Shown here: positions 24,521 to 43,985 of the stretch, one piece after another
Layout: every line of letters begins with the position of its first letter
Numbering within the stretch: the stretch's first letter is position 1
Assembly (NCBI RefSeq): GCF_048771995.1
Contig: NC_133050.1
Span: 7,240,501 to 7,304,500 of the forward strand
DNA from: Taeniopygia guttata
Lineage: Eukaryota; Chordata; Aves; Passeriformes; Estrildidae
Length of the DNA stretch: 64,000 bases
Direction: 5' to 3'
Translations under genes and position numbers: made by a program
The notes under the pieces: generated by a model
Databases searched by the model: none
Told to the model about the DNA's origin: nothing
Seen by the model: only the letters and a program-made list of their open reading frames with translations

Positions 24521-24599
24521 GCCGCGCTTCCCGCGCTCCCGCGCGCCTTATCCCGGCGGCGCGCGCGCCATTCATGAACCGCGCGCGCTCCATTCATGG

Positions 24600-24806
24600 G
24601 CTCCGCGCCCCCTCCAGCGGCCGCCCGGCGCGCGCCGCCATTGGCCACTTCCCGCTCTGATTGACGCGGCGCTCCACCAATGGCTGTTGGCGGAGCGGCC
24701 GTGAGGGGCGGGCCGTGGGAGAGCGGCGGCCAATGAGCGGGCGGGTTGCTGCGGGGTCTGCGAGCGGCGCTTCATTGTCGGGAGCGGCGGCGGCGGCGAC
24801 GGCGAC
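24600..24806 (+). promoter_or_regulatory. ILF2: ILF2 CpG-island promoter with three CCAAT boxes
   Basis: GC-rich sequence before the ILF2 start contains ATTGG at 24640-24644 and CCAAT at 24677-24681 and 24730-24734. There is no TATA box. The spacing of about 40-50 bp between CCAAT elements suggests an NF-Y-driven housekeeping promoter (inferred). Confidence 0.6.
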
Positions 24807-28899
<4,093 letters not shown>

Positions 28900-29020
28900 C
28901 ACCTGCGCTGCCCGCAGCAGGTGAGGGGACACCGGCCGAGGGACACCTGGGGCTCAGGGCCCCTCCTCGGCCACCTGCCGTGTCCCCGTCTGTCCCTTGT
29001 CCCCGTTTTGTACGTTGCAC

Positions 29021-29026
29021 ATTAAA
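29021..29026 (+). terminator. ILF2: ILF2 poly(A) signal ATTAAA
   Basis: ATTAAA lies 122 nt after the ILF2 stop codon and is followed by a GT-rich stretch (GCGTGTCCTGCTTG). Confidence 0.7.
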
Positions 29027-29290
29027 GTGTCCCCCCTTTCCAGCGTGTCCTGCTTGCTCAGGTCCGTGTGGGACAGATGGGGGTGAGGCAGGTGGAGCAG
29101 CAGGAGAAGGATCCAAGGCTTGAAGGAGCCACTTGGGGCTGCCCAGACCCCACTTGGGGCAGCCCAAATCCCACCTGGGGGTGTCCAAATCCAACCTGGA
29201 GCTGCCCAGACCCCCCTGGCAGCACCTGCCTGGCTCTGTTGTCCCCAAGGCCCCTCAGGGACGTGGGAGCACCACGGACTCTCGGTCACT

Positions 29291-29296
29291 TTTATT
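29291..29296 (-). terminator. SNAPIN: SNAPIN poly(A) signal AATAAA
   Basis: TTTATT on the plus strand lies about 140 nt beyond the SNAPIN stop. ILF2 and SNAPIN are therefore convergent, with only about 270 bp between their signals; that gap holds a few copies of a 26-bp GGGGCAGCCCAAATCCCA repeat. Confidence 0.7.
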
Positions 29297-29436
29297 CCAG
29301 CGCCCACAAATCCGGGAGCGCGGCTCGGAGCGTCCCGGGTCCCTCAGCTGCAGGGGATGGGGGACACCCCCTCAATTCCTGAGCTGGGATAGACAGGGAT
29401 TGCTGCTCCCCTGCTGTCACCTGCTCCCCTGGCTGG

Positions 29437-30319
29437 TCACTTGCCCTGGTAGCCGCCGGCCTCCAGCATGGCTCTCCTCCGCACCGTCTCCTTGGCCACG
29501 CTGTGGTTCAGCCTCCGCAGCCGCTCCTGGCACGGCAGAAATCGCCTGTCAGCGCCTGGGGGGGCTCTGGGACCCCCTCGGGGGGCTCTGGGACCCCCAG
29601 ACCCCCCGTGCCCCCTCACCTGGGCGTTCTGCAGGATGTTGTTGACCAGCACCACGCGGCGCCGGGCGTTCAGCAGCTTCTTCACGTAGGGGTCGAGGTC
29701 CAGCGCCACTTTCTGGTCCTCGTTGATGCGGCAAAGCTCTGGGGAGGGGTTTGGGTGAGCCCCCGGTGCCCCCGCGCTGAGGGGGACAGGGGGGACCCCC
29801 CGGCTTTGGCTCACCTGTGGCCAGGCTGTCGATGTGCTCCCGCAGCTCCACCTGGCTCTCCCTGTGGGAACGACAGGAAAAACCTGGATCCACACCCCAA
29901 ATCCAGCTCTGTGTCCCCGATACGGAGCCCAGCACGCCCCAGCCACCAACCCAAAGAACTGCCCACCTCACGTACCCCAAAGCTTTTCATCCCCAAAACT
30001 CGCCCTCACGTATCCCCAAAGCCCTTCATCCCCAAAGCCCTTCATCCCCAAAACTCGCCCTCACGTACCCCAAAGCCCTTCATCCCCCAAACTCACCCTC
30101 ACGTACCCCCACCGCCCCACAAACCTGCCCTCCCCTGCTCCACCTGCCCCTCAGCCTCGCAGCCCGGCCCGCCGCGCCCCGGCCCGTCCCGCCCCGCTGC
30201 CGGTGCCCGGACCTGACGCTGTGGACGTGGCGGTCGAGCTGCCGCACCGCGGGCCGCAGGAACTGCAGGAGCCCCTCAGCAAAGAGCTCCCGCGCCCCGG
30301 GGCCGCTCCCCGCCGCCAT
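29437..30319 (-). CDS. SNAPIN: SNAPIN, SNARE-associated / BLOC-1 and BORC subunit
   Basis: Four coding exons: 30319-30213, 29861-29815, 29738-29620, 29526-29437. They encode 120 residues (human 136; the difference is a shorter N-terminus). The core ELFAEGLLQFLRPAVRQLD, ESQVELREHIDSLAT and CRINEDQKVALDLDPYVKKL is nearly identical to the mammalian protein, and the C-terminus ends EAGGYQGK. The protein is largely coiled coil. It binds SNAP-25 and is a subunit of BLOC-1 and BORC, which act in lysosome-related organelle biogenesis and lysosome positioning. The start at 30319 gives MAAGSGPGARELFAE; no longer in-frame start is convincing. Introns are all GT-AG. Confidence 0.96.
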
Positions 30320-30339
30320 CTTGGCCCGCGGCCGCCGCG

Positions 30340-30426
30340 GGGGCTGCTGGGAAACCGAGTCCGCGGGGAGGGGGCGAGGCCGCTTCCGGTGCGCGCCGCG
30401 GGGGCTGCTGGGAAATGTAGTCCCAA
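30340..30426 (-). promoter_or_regulatory. SNAPIN: SNAPIN promoter with ZNF143/SBS-like and ETS-like sites
   Basis: The minus strand reads GGGACTACATTTCCCAGCAG at 30405-30424, a good match to the ACTACAATTCCCAGCA motif bound by ZNF143. A partial second copy (TTTCCCAGCAGCCCC) lies at 30343-30357. ACCGGAAGCG (ETS-like) is at 30381-30390. There is no TATA box. Motif identities are from memory. Confidence 0.6.
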
Positions 30427-30623
30427 GGGACGGTGCGAGGGCGCAGCTGGACGCACATCTGGAAACGCATCTGGAGGCGCATCTGGCGGCACAGCTGCGC
30501 TGCTGAGCGGCCGTCAAAGGCGCTGCTGGCACACCCAGGCCATAGATTCCAACCCCATCTATTACAACAACATGGAGGTGGTCCTTTCACCTCGATATTT
30601 CAGCTTTTAAAATATTTTTTTGG

Positions 30624-30629
30624 TTTATT
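30624..30629 (-). terminator. SMAD4-like poly(A) signal AATAAA
   Basis: TTTATT on the plus strand lies about 190 nt past the stop of the SMAD4-like gene, in an AT-rich stretch unlike the surrounding DNA. The 30430-30620 stretch between it and SNAPIN holds nothing recognisable. Confidence 0.6.
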
Positions 30630-30818
30630 TTCATACAAAAGTTAAAGCAGGAGGTGAAAATCAGCGTTGAGGGCTGCACCACACCCAGGCCACAAACATC
30701 CACCCATTAAATAACCGTTAAACCAACACATTTTTGGTCATTTCGCTGCTTTTTTTTTTTTTTTCCTTTTTTTCCCTCTTTTTTTTTGTTTTGTTTTTTT
30801 GGCTGCTCCTCCCAGGAG

Positions 30819-35368
<4,550 letters not shown>

Positions 35369-36394
35369 GGCGCTGCGGCCCTGCAAGGCACGGCGTGTCC
35401 CCGCCCGTCACCTGCCGCAGGGCACACCGAGCCGCCACTCTCCAGGTGACAAAGCCATCTGGCACCCCGAGCCCGGGTTCGGTGCTCCCCGGCTGATCGC
35501 AGGAGCTGAGCCCCGGAGCTTGTCCCCAGCTCGGGGAAGGGCTGAGGTGACAGGACACACTCGGGGTGTCCCCAGCGCCCCACGGCAGCAGAGCCAGAGC
35601 TGGATGGTGGCACCCTGGCATCAGGCCGGGGGACAGCGGTGTCCCCAGCGCCTGGCAGGAGCGGGGCTGTGTCCGTGCCCGGTGCCACCGGGACAGAGCG
35701 GCTCCGCTGCCGCCGCCGCGGCCAGACTAAACAGAGCCCAGCCTGGCGCCGCTCCTTAACCCCGCTCCCTCCCCGGCTTCTCCCTTTCCTGCCTCCCTGC
35801 CAGCCCCTGCTCACGCCAGAGCCGGCATGCAGCGCTCCAGAGCTTTGGAAAATCCTTGGGATGGAGCAGACACAACAAACCACCGGCCTCTGCTCCTTAT
35901 CTGGGACTGCGAGGGAGCCTGGGTGTCCTGCCAGCCCTCCCCGCGTGTCCCCCTGTGCCGAGCTCCTCCAAGATGCCACCTCGGTATGGGGACACTTCCA
36001 GGGATGCTGCAGGGACCCCATGGAGCCCCCCGCCAGGCTCTGGGGTTCATCCCGAGGATCTCATCCCGGCTGCTGCCTCAATGCCAGCATTCCCTGCTCC
36101 CTGCCCATCCCCTGCCCCGTGTTTCGGGGATAAAGGCAGTGGAAGAGGGGACCCGGCTCCATCCTCCCCTGCCAGGAGAACCCCCGGCTGGTCCCTGTCC
36201 CACAGGGATGCTCCTGGCACAGCACGGGGCACGGGAAGGTGACCAGGACGGCGCAGGGGCTTCGAGGGGTGACAGGCCCCAAGGAGGGGACACAGGGCAC
36301 GGATGATGGGTCAGGCTTTACTCACCTCCACCGCCCCCGGCTGCCGTCACTCGCGGCCCGGCTCCCGCCGCATCCCCTGCAGCTCACGGTGCTG

Positions 36395-37395
36395 CTGCCG
36401 TGCCCTGACCCCCTGCCCTGCCCTGAGCCCCCCTGTCCTGCCCTGCCCTGCCCTGAGCCCCCTGAGCCCCCTGCCCTGCCCTGAGCCCCTGCCCTGAGCC
36501 CCCTGAGCCCCCTGCCCTGAGCCCCCTGCCCTGCCCTGAGCCCCCTGCCCTGAGCCCCCTGCCCTGAGCCCCCTGCCCTGCCCTGAGCCCCCTGCCCTGA
36601 GCCCCCTGCCCTGCCCTGAGCCCCTCTGTCCTGCCCTGCCCTGCCCTGAGCCCCCTGCCCTGAGCCCCCCTGTCCTGCCCTGCCCTGCCCTGACCCCCTG
36701 CCCTGCCCTGAGCCCCCTGCCCTGAGCCCCCTGCCCTGCCCTGAGCCCCCTGCCCTGAGCCCCCTGCCTTCCCCTCAGCCCCTTCCTCCTGCCCTCAGCC
36801 CTTTCCCTCAGCCTCTCTCTCCCCGTTCCCGGTCCCTCAGCCTCTCTCTCCTCTCCCCGGTTCCTTTCCCGTTCCCGCTCCCTCAGCCTCTCTCTCCTCT
36901 CCCCGGTCCCGGTCCCGCTCCCTCAGCCTCTCTCTCCTCTCCCCGGTCCCGTTCCCGGTCCCTCAGCCTCTCTCTCCTCTCCCCGGTCCCTCAGCCTCTC
37001 TCTCCTCTCCCCGGTCCCGGTCCCGCTCCCTCAGCCTCTCTCTCCTCTCCCCGTTCCCGTTCCCGCTCCCTCAGCCTCTCTCTCCTCTCCCCGGTCCCGG
37101 TCCCGCTCCCTCAGCCTCTCTCTCCTCTCCCCGGTCCCGTTCCCGTTCCCTCAGCCTCTCTCCTCTCCCCGTTCCCGTTCCCTCAGCCTCTCTCTCCTCT
37201 CCCCGGTTCCTTTCCCGGTCCCTCAGCCTCTCTCTCCTCTCCCCGGTCCCTCAGCCTCTCTCTCCTCTCCCCGGTCCTGGTCCCGGTCCCTCAGCCTCTC
37301 TCTCCTCTCCCCGGTCCCGGTCCCGGTCCTTCAGCCTCTCTCTCCCCGGTCCCGGTCCCTCAGCCTCTCTCTCCTCTCCCCGCTCCCTCAGCCCT
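36395..37395. repeat. two long pyrimidine-rich minisatellites upstream of the SMAD4-like gene
   Basis: CCCCCTGCCCTGAGCCCCCTG units of 11-30 bp (36405-36790) are followed by units of about 30-45 bp, CCTCAGCCTCTCTCTCCTCT plus CCCCGGTCCCGGTCCCG (36795-37395, about fifteen copies). The second array is nearly pure C/T on the plus strand. The preceding 35390-36395 is unique GC-rich sequence in which I recognise no gene. Confidence 0.88.
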
Positions 37396-37419
37396 TTCCC
37401 AACTCCGTCCCTACAATAA

Positions 37420-37610
37420 CAAAAGGAGCGGCCGGAGCGCGTGAGGCGCCGCCGCGCCGCAGCCAATGGCAGCGCCCGTAACAGCCGGGCCTCGCCCCGC
37501 CAGCCAATCGCGGCCGCGCTTTCACGGCTCCAGCCCCCACCCCACAGCCGGGCCCCGCCCCCGGCGCCGCCGGGCCCCGCTCCCGCCGGGATGGCCGCGG
37601 GTCCGGGCCC
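37420..37610 (-). promoter_or_regulatory. CpG island with CCAAT boxes, candidate promoter of the SMAD4-like gene
   Basis: This CpG-dense stretch contains two plus-strand CCAAT words (37462-37466 and 37503-37507). It is the nearest island upstream of the SMAD4-like gene, whose first coding exon begins after an apparent acceptor and so needs an upstream exon. The assignment and strand are inferred. The island could also serve an unrecognised plus-strand transcript. Confidence 0.35.
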
Positions 37611-37940
37611 GGTTATCCTCCGGGAATACCGCGGGTCCGGCTCCGGTTATCCCCCGGGAATACCGCGGGTCCGGCCCCGGTCATCCGCCGGGAACACCGC
37701 GGGTCCGGCTCCGGTTATCCCCCGGGAATACCGCGGGTTCCGGCCCCGGCTATCCGCCGGGAATACCGCGGGTCCGGTTCTGCTCCCACCGGGAATACCG
37801 CGGGTCCCGGTCCCGGTCATCCCCCGGGTCCCGGTCCCGGTTATCCCCCGGGAATACCGCGGGTCCTGCCCCGGTTATCCCCCGGGAATACCGCGGGTCC
37901 GGCCCCGGTTATCCCCCGGGAATACCGCGGTTCCCTGTGG
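37605..37940. repeat. about 33-40-bp CpG-rich minisatellite
   Basis: About nine units contain CCCGGGAATACCGCGGGTCC and CCCCGGTTATCC. The array lies directly beside the CpG island at 37420-37610. Confidence 0.9.
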
Positions 37941-38681
37941 ATTCCCGGTGCTGCCCCCCTCGCTGCATCCCCCTCCTCTTCCTTCTGCCCCCGAGGAGTC
38001 AACTCAGGAAAATCCCGTTTCCCACACAGAGCTTTGGGAATTCTCTCTCTTTAAGTAACCAGAAATGCAAGATTCCAAGGGAATGGGAACAGGGTACTGA
38101 ACAGGAAAATTTAAAGCATGGAAGAGGTGGGTGAGAAAAGCACAGACCCTTTAGTCACACTGCATCTTGAAAATTTATCAGCTTTTTGAAAAATGATGGA
38201 TTTTGGAGCCTGTTCTGGAAAAGAGGCATTTCCACTTCACTGTCCTGCCTGAATTTTCTCTAAACAAGCACTTGAAACACACAGAAACACATTAAAAAAA
38301 GAACTCAAAACTCCAACCCCCCAAAATCCACCAAAAGAGGGAAGTTTTCCGCCTGCCCCAACCCCACAGGGATTTTTGGTGCAGAACCAAAGGAGCTGGG
38401 AGAACAGCAGCCAAACTCGGGCTCTTCCTGCTGGGAAGGCTGGATTTGGCTTAAACTCCAGCAGGGAATGCGGCTGTCCCAAAATGTGCAAGGGTTGATC
38501 CCAACAGTCAAGAAACCCATCCCAAAACTCAACCACAGAGCTCCAGACGCACACACGGACGCGGTCCCCAAACCATGGATGCACCCCTGGCGCCGCCAGC
38601 ATCGATTCTCCGTGGCAGATCCATCCCATCAGGGAAAAACCACCAAAAAGATCCCCCCCGGCAAGAACAATCCAAAAAAAG

Positions 38682-38687
38682 TTTAAT
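38682..38687 (-). terminator. CHTOP: candidate CHTOP poly(A) signal ATTAAA
   Basis: TTTAAT on the plus strand lies about 115 nt beyond the CHTOP stop. No AATAAA is nearer, and a longer 3' UTR into 38100-38680 is possible. Confidence 0.35.
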
Positions 38688-38801
38688 ATAACAGAGAGTA
38701 TCAAAACATCGAAGAACACACTAAGTCTGAATTTTCCATCGGGGATTCCCAGCGCAGCTCCCGACGGAACAGCCCCCCCTTCCCCCGGCAGTCCCGGCCC
38801 C

Positions 38802-41800
38802 TCAGTCGGTGGCCTCGGGATCCGTCTGTGCCATGTACGCGTCCAGCTCGGCGTCCAGGTGTCCCTTGGTCTTGGACATGTAGGCGTCCAGCTGGTTGTC
38901 CAGCTGCTCCTTGGTGAGAGCGGGGCGCGCCGAGCCTCTGCCGCGGCCCCGGCCTCTGCCGCGCCCGCCGAAGCCGCCCCGGCCGCGCCCGGCCATGCCG
39001 CGCCCTGCCGGGGACAGAGAGGGGACACAACAGTCAGTGCCTGCATCCCGGGATCATACCAGGATTTCCTGCCCCACATCCTGGGATTTCCCGCCCCACA
39101 TCCTGGGATTTCCCGCCCTGCATCCCGGCATTTCCCGCCCCGCATCCCGGGATTTCCCGCCCCACGGGTGCCCAGAGAGGTGTACGACTCCGGATACACT
39201 CCCAGCTCCTTCTGGTTCCTCGGAGCTTCCCAAGAATTCCTCAGTCCCAGCCCAACACCAACATCTGGCTCCTGCGTTTCCCCTCCCAGCCCCTGCCGAA
39301 CTTCGGTTTTAAAAACAACCCAGTCTTGGATAAATGGGTTTGAATGCCAGGCTTGGAGCTCTCGGGGCTGCAGGTTCCACGCGCCAGCCTTAGCCAGGAC
39401 AGAGGGATCCCAGCTGAATTATTCCCGTTATTCCCGGCCTGGGCACTCACCTCTGCCGCCGATCCCTCCGCGGCCCATGGCGCCCCGGCCCAGGCCGCCT
39501 CTCCCCGGGCCGCCGCGGCCCCTGATGCCGCCTCTCCGCAGGCCCATCCGCGGGGCAATGCCCCTCCCGCCGCGCAGCAGGCCTTGACCTGCAGCGGAGA
39601 AGCCAGGAAAGCGGGATTTCAGCCAGGAAAGCGGGATTTCAGCCAGGAAAGTGGGATTTCAGCCCGGGCAGCGGCGCGCGAGGGGACGGGGGGGACGGCA
39701 GGGGACTGACCTCGCAGCGCGACTCCTCCTCGGATCATGGCCCGGGCGCCGCGGCCCCGCAGGGCCCCCCGGGGCAGCCCCCGCTGGCCCAGGGCCAGCC
39801 CGCGGCCCCCCAGCGCCCCCCGGGCCAGCGTCCCCGCCGGCCGGCCCAGCCGCGCCTGGATGTTGCTCTTGCCGAGGCGCTGCTTCAAGCTCTTCTGGAA
39901 GAGAAGATTTGGGGGGGACAGGAGTCATGCAGCGGTCTGGGATTGGGGACACCAGGGGGACACGGCGCTGGGAATGGAGGGGTGTGCCTGGAGTCCAGGC
40001 CTGCGTTCCCGATCAGCCAGCACGGGAGCGGGTCCCGCTGCTCCTCGGGGAAAAACCGCCTCGCTACCGAGGGAGGAGGGTGGGATTTTAGGGGCTGTCG
40101 CTGCCGTGGGACTGAGGTGAAGCACTCGGCAGCTCCCAGACCCCGGGATGAGCCGTTTCTCTGGAAAAATAGAGAGGAGACATCAACAGCCTGCACCCAA
40201 CGCCCCCACCAACAACCAGGGAATGACAACGCGTTGCTGATCTGAGGTCAAAAGCGGAAATTTTCTCCAAGTCCCTCCCAGGTATCTCATTTTTAGGATC
40301 ATGGAATGCTCGGAGGTGGGAGGGATCCATCAGGATCATCCAGGCCCACTCCTGCCCCTGCACAGACACCCCAAAATTCCATCCTGTGCATCCATGGGAA
40401 TGGTGTCCTGGAGCTCTGGCAGCCTCGGGGCTGTGCCCATTCCCTGGGGAGTCCGGGCAGTGCCCAGCACCCGCTGGGGGAAGAGCCTTTCCCTAAAATC
40501 CATCCTAAACCTCCCCTGGCACAGCTTCGTCCCATTCCCTGAGGAGCCTGGGCAGTGCCCAGCACCCGCTGGGGGAAGAGCCTTTCCCTAAAATCCATCC
40601 TAAACCTCCCCTGGCACAGCTTCATCCCATTCCCTGAGGAGCCTGGGCAGTGCCCAGCTCTCTCTGGGGGAAGAGCCTTTCCCTGATGCCCAGCCTGAAC
40701 CCCTGGCACAGCTCCAGCCATTCCCTGGATCCTGCTCCTGTCCCAGGGAGCAGAGATTGGAGCTGCAGATCCCCCAGTCTCCCCTCAGGCTCCTCTGCTC
40801 CAGCTGGACACACCAAGCGCCCTCAGCCACTTCAGACCCTTCTCCATCCTCGTCTCTCTCCTCTGGACACTCTCCAACACCTTCTTTACAGAATCCCACA
40901 AGTCTCCAGGTTGGAAAAGACCTCCCACTGCCCAGCCCAGGGCACTGAGTGCCACATCCAGGCTTTCCCTGGTCACCTCCAGGGATGGCAACTCCAAAAT
41001 TCCCTGGGCAGCCCCTGCCAAAGCCTGACCACCCTTCCCAGGAAAAAATTCCTGTGTCCAACCTGATCCTCCTGTCAGGGAGATGTGCCAGAAGGTTCCC
41101 CCCGAGCCTCCTTTCCTCCGGCAGCTCCCCACACTCACCCTCCATCCCCTTCCCTTCTCTGGCCTCTTTCTCTTTCCGGAGGAGCTTTTTCCACATCCTG
41201 CAAGGCCCAACTCCCCTTTCCCCTCACCTGTTTGAGCTTCAGAGCGGCCTGCACAGACGGTCTGTTCTCCATCTGCTGGGCCAGACGTCTGTTTCGAGCG
41301 CTGGCCAGCTGCTGCTGCTGCATGGTGGCCCGGATATTCACCGGCATCGGCTGTTTGTTCTTCAGCATGTTAGTGAAGCTTCAAGGTCGAATAAAACGGG
41401 GTTTCATTAAAGCTTAAAACACACAATTATCGGCATTTCACGGTGCTCGAGCGGGGCTCCAGCTCCCATGAACCTTATGCAAAGAGTGGCACGTATGGGA
41501 TTACGGATCCCTGGCTGGCCGCGAGGCCCGGAGAGGCAGGAATGAGGTGGAAGTTTCCAGTGGGAATGAGAAAGCCGGAGGTTAGTGGGTTTAGAGATGG
41601 CAGAAGGGGTGACAACCAGCAGGAAGCGGGGATGGTGGTGACAGGGGGAGAGAAACAGGACAACAAAAGCCAAATCAACCCCCAAAAAATCCGGGAAAAG
41701 AGTCAAAATTTCAGGCCAGGAGGTAGGTTGGGAAGCTGCCACGCTCGTTGTCCTCTGGCGCCAGGTTGGAAGGGATCATCTTAAAGCCTTCTCCAACCTT

Positions 41801-43307
41801 AGCAGTTGTGTGATTCTACAAAATTCCAGCACCCTGAACATCTCCTGGATATTATATACAGACTTCTCTCCTGAAATCAGGCCGCTTGGGAATTTTTGTG
41901 GTGTTTTTTTTCTCCATGGAAGAGCAAACACGCAGCGAGGCGGTAAATAAAGCTCCTCAGCAGCACCCCAGCAGCTTCCTGGGAGCTGGCGAACAAAACC
42001 CACCCCTAAAAACGAGGAGTTTGGGCTGACAGGGAGGGAAGGGGGCAGCAAGGTGTCCCTGAGCTCCCTGCAGGGAGCAGAAGCTGCCCCATGGCAGCGT
42101 GTTTAACCCCAAAATGCTCAGTGGGACAGTGGCTGCCCCACGGCAGCGTGTTTAACCCCAAAATGCTCAGCGGGACAGTGGTTACCCCATGGCAGCGTGT
42201 TTAGCCCCAAAATGCTCACTGGGACAGTGGTTACCCCATGGCAGCGTGTTTAACCCCAAAATGCTCAGTGGGACAGCGGTTACCCCATGGCAGCGTGTTT
42301 AACCCCAAAATGCTCAGTGGGACAGTGGTTACCCCATGGCAGCATGTTTAACCCCAAAATGCTCAGTGGGACAGCAGCTGCCCCATGGCAGTGTGTTTAA
42401 CCCCAAAATGCTCAGTGGGTCAGCAGCTGCCCCATGGCACCGTGTTTAACCCCAAAATGCTCAGTGGGACAGTGGTTACCCCATGGCAGCGTGTTTAGCC
42501 CCAAAATGCTCAGTGGGACAGTGGTTACCCCATGGCAGCATGTTTAACCCCAAAATGCCCAGTGGGACAGTGGTTACCCCATGGCAGCGTGTTTAACCCC
42601 AAAATGCTCAGTGGGACAGTGGCTGCCCCATGGCAGCGTGTTTAACCCCAAAATGCTCAGTGGGACAGTGGCTGCCCCATGGCAGCGTGTTTAGCCCCAA
42701 AATGCTCAGCAGGACACCTGTTAGTCTCCACAGAGGAGCCACACGTGGAGAAACCCAGCGGAATGACCCACGGGAAGAGCTCGAGGACAGAGAGAGATGG
42801 AGGTGAAGCGAAGCTGTTGCCTCTTACAAGGCCCAGAAGAGCCTTCGGGCCGGTTCCAGGGCCGCCGCCGGCCTCTTACAGGGCCCACCCGGGCAGGTGG
42901 GAGCCTCGGGCGCGGCAGCAGAGCCAAAATACCAATGTCAAAACATGTGGGAGAGACAGGGAGGGTGTGAGGTTGGTCTCTGCTCTTACAACAACACATC
43001 CCACCGGATTTACGAGGCAAATCAACACTAAACACGGAGCAATCCCTCCGGGATTTTTGGCCCTTTTAACCTTGCGTGCCGCAGGGGTCGGAGGGTAAGG
43101 CGGGGGTGGAGGCACCCGCTCGCTCGACGAGGTTAAAAGAGGGCGGAAACCACGGTGGGTTTTTGGATAGTGAGAATTAAGTAAAAAAAAAAAAAATTAT
43201 ATATGATTTCTTAGGAGCTGAAGGTGCCGTTGGCTTCCTCACCGCTCGTTCAGAGACATCTTGGTGGTGCTCTTTAGCACGACCTTCGGTGCTGACTGTG
43301 CAGCCAT
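38802..43307 (-). CDS. CHTOP: CHTOP, chromatin target of PRMT1
   Basis: Five coding exons: 43307-43243, 41378-41228, 39894 (or 39891)-39711, 39588-39451, 39004-38802. They encode 245 or 246 residues (human 248). The N-terminus [20 protein letters not shown] and the block [20 protein letters not shown] are followed by a glycine/arginine-rich region (about 90-200; [19 protein letters not shown]). The C-terminus contains [20 protein letters not shown] and ends [14 protein letters not shown] is a nuclear RNA-binding subunit of TREX that stimulates mRNA export through NXF1, and its arginines are methylated by PRMT1. Exon 3 has two adjacent acceptors (CAGAAG), which would add or omit one lysine. 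The acceptor of exon 2 (TTGAAG) has a weak pyrimidine tract. Confidence 0.96.
39045..39160. repeat. short 23-bp array in the last CHTOP intron
   Basis: Five units of CATCCTGGGATTTCCCGCCC. A second small array of GCGGGATTTCAGCCAGGAAA (three units, 39605-39665) lies in the neighbouring intron. Confidence 0.8.
40290..40720 (-). mobile_element. CR1 LINE fragment with a 95-bp internal triplication
   Basis: The plus strand follows the antisense CR1 3' end, starting AGGATCATGGAATGCTCGGA and continuing with GGGCAGTGCCCAGCACCCGC and CCTAAACCTCCCCTGGCACA. The latter block occurs three times (starting near 40439, 40534 and 40629). It lies in CHTOP intron 2. The call is from remembered consensus. Confidence 0.75.
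40740..41095 (-). mobile_element. second CR1 LINE fragment
   Basis: Antisense CR1 words continue: CCCCTCAGGCTCCTCTGCTC, then a new start at ACAGAATCCCACAAGTCTCC (40892), GGTTGGAAAAGACCTCCCAC and CCAGGGATGGCAACTCCAAA. The order suggests either a second insertion or a rearranged copy next to the first. It is old, judging by divergence. Confidence 0.7.
41745..41828 (+). mobile_element. CR1-like 3' end remnant
   Basis: GGTTGGAAGGGATCATCTTA and CTCCAACCTTAGCAGTTGTG, ending TGTGATTCTAC, resemble a CR1 terminus with the ATTCTATG-type tail on the plus strand. Confidence 0.45.
42080..42720. repeat. 49-bp minisatellite in CHTOP intron 1
   Basis: Thirteen units contain CCCCATGGCAGCGTGTTTAA and CCCCAAAATGCTCAGTGGGA, with few differences between copies, so the array is young or homogenised. 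Confidence 0.93.
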
Positions 43308-43309
43308 CT

Positions 43310-43985
43310 TCAGAGAATCTGCAAAACAGGGCCCAGAAGGGAAAATTTAGACATTTATTACACATTTATACTGCTAAGTACTAAACATCCCTTCCATTCT
43401 GCCTCTTTGGGTAGAGGAAATCAAGATTAGGGCAGGTTATGTGTAATATATTCATTTTTCCCAACTGATTTTTAGCCCTCTGCCAGAATTTTTCCGTTCT
43501 GATTCTGGGATTTTGAATGTTTTTTAGTCCTCACCCGGTTTTAATAAATGAGGGAGTTCCTTTATTTCTCCCTTACCAAAAATATATCATTTTTACAGTG
43601 AATGCTTCAGCAGTATTAGGAGGAATAACACAAAATTCCAGGAGCAAGATGGCAACCAAATGCCACCTTCAGAGCAAAGATGCAAAACAGAACCCAAGAC
43701 ATCAGATTAAAACAATTATTACGTATTTACATGATTAAACATTAAAAAACTTCTGCTCTCTGTGGAGAGAACTAAGAGTGAGGCTAGTTATACGTATTGT
43801 ATTTATGCATTTTTAATGTTTTCTAGTCCTCTACCAGATTTAATTAAAATTGGGAGTTATTTTAAATTACCTTTAGTAAAAATGTATATTTTTACAGTGA
43901 ATACCTTATCATTTTTTTTGAGTAATAACATACAAATCCAACTGTAAATAGCACCCAAACGCCTTTAGCACACTGATACCTCCAC
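43310..43985. repeat. diverged tandem duplication of about 360 bp in an AT-rich island of CHTOP intron 1
   Basis: The segment starting at CTTCAGAGAATCTGCAAAAC (43308) matches one starting at CTTCAGAGCAAAGATGCAAA (43672). Later shared words are TTATTACACATTTA / TTATTACGTATTTA and TTTTTACAGTGAATGC / TTTTTACAGTGAATAC. The first copy abuts the 5' end of the first coding exon. Confidence 0.75.

Noticed and set aside
37441-38058. Plus-strand frame starting in the CpG island (MAAPVTAGPRP...)
   Set aside because: It reads into the CCGCGG minisatellite, has no similarity I recognise and lacks splice support. Treated as promoter DNA.
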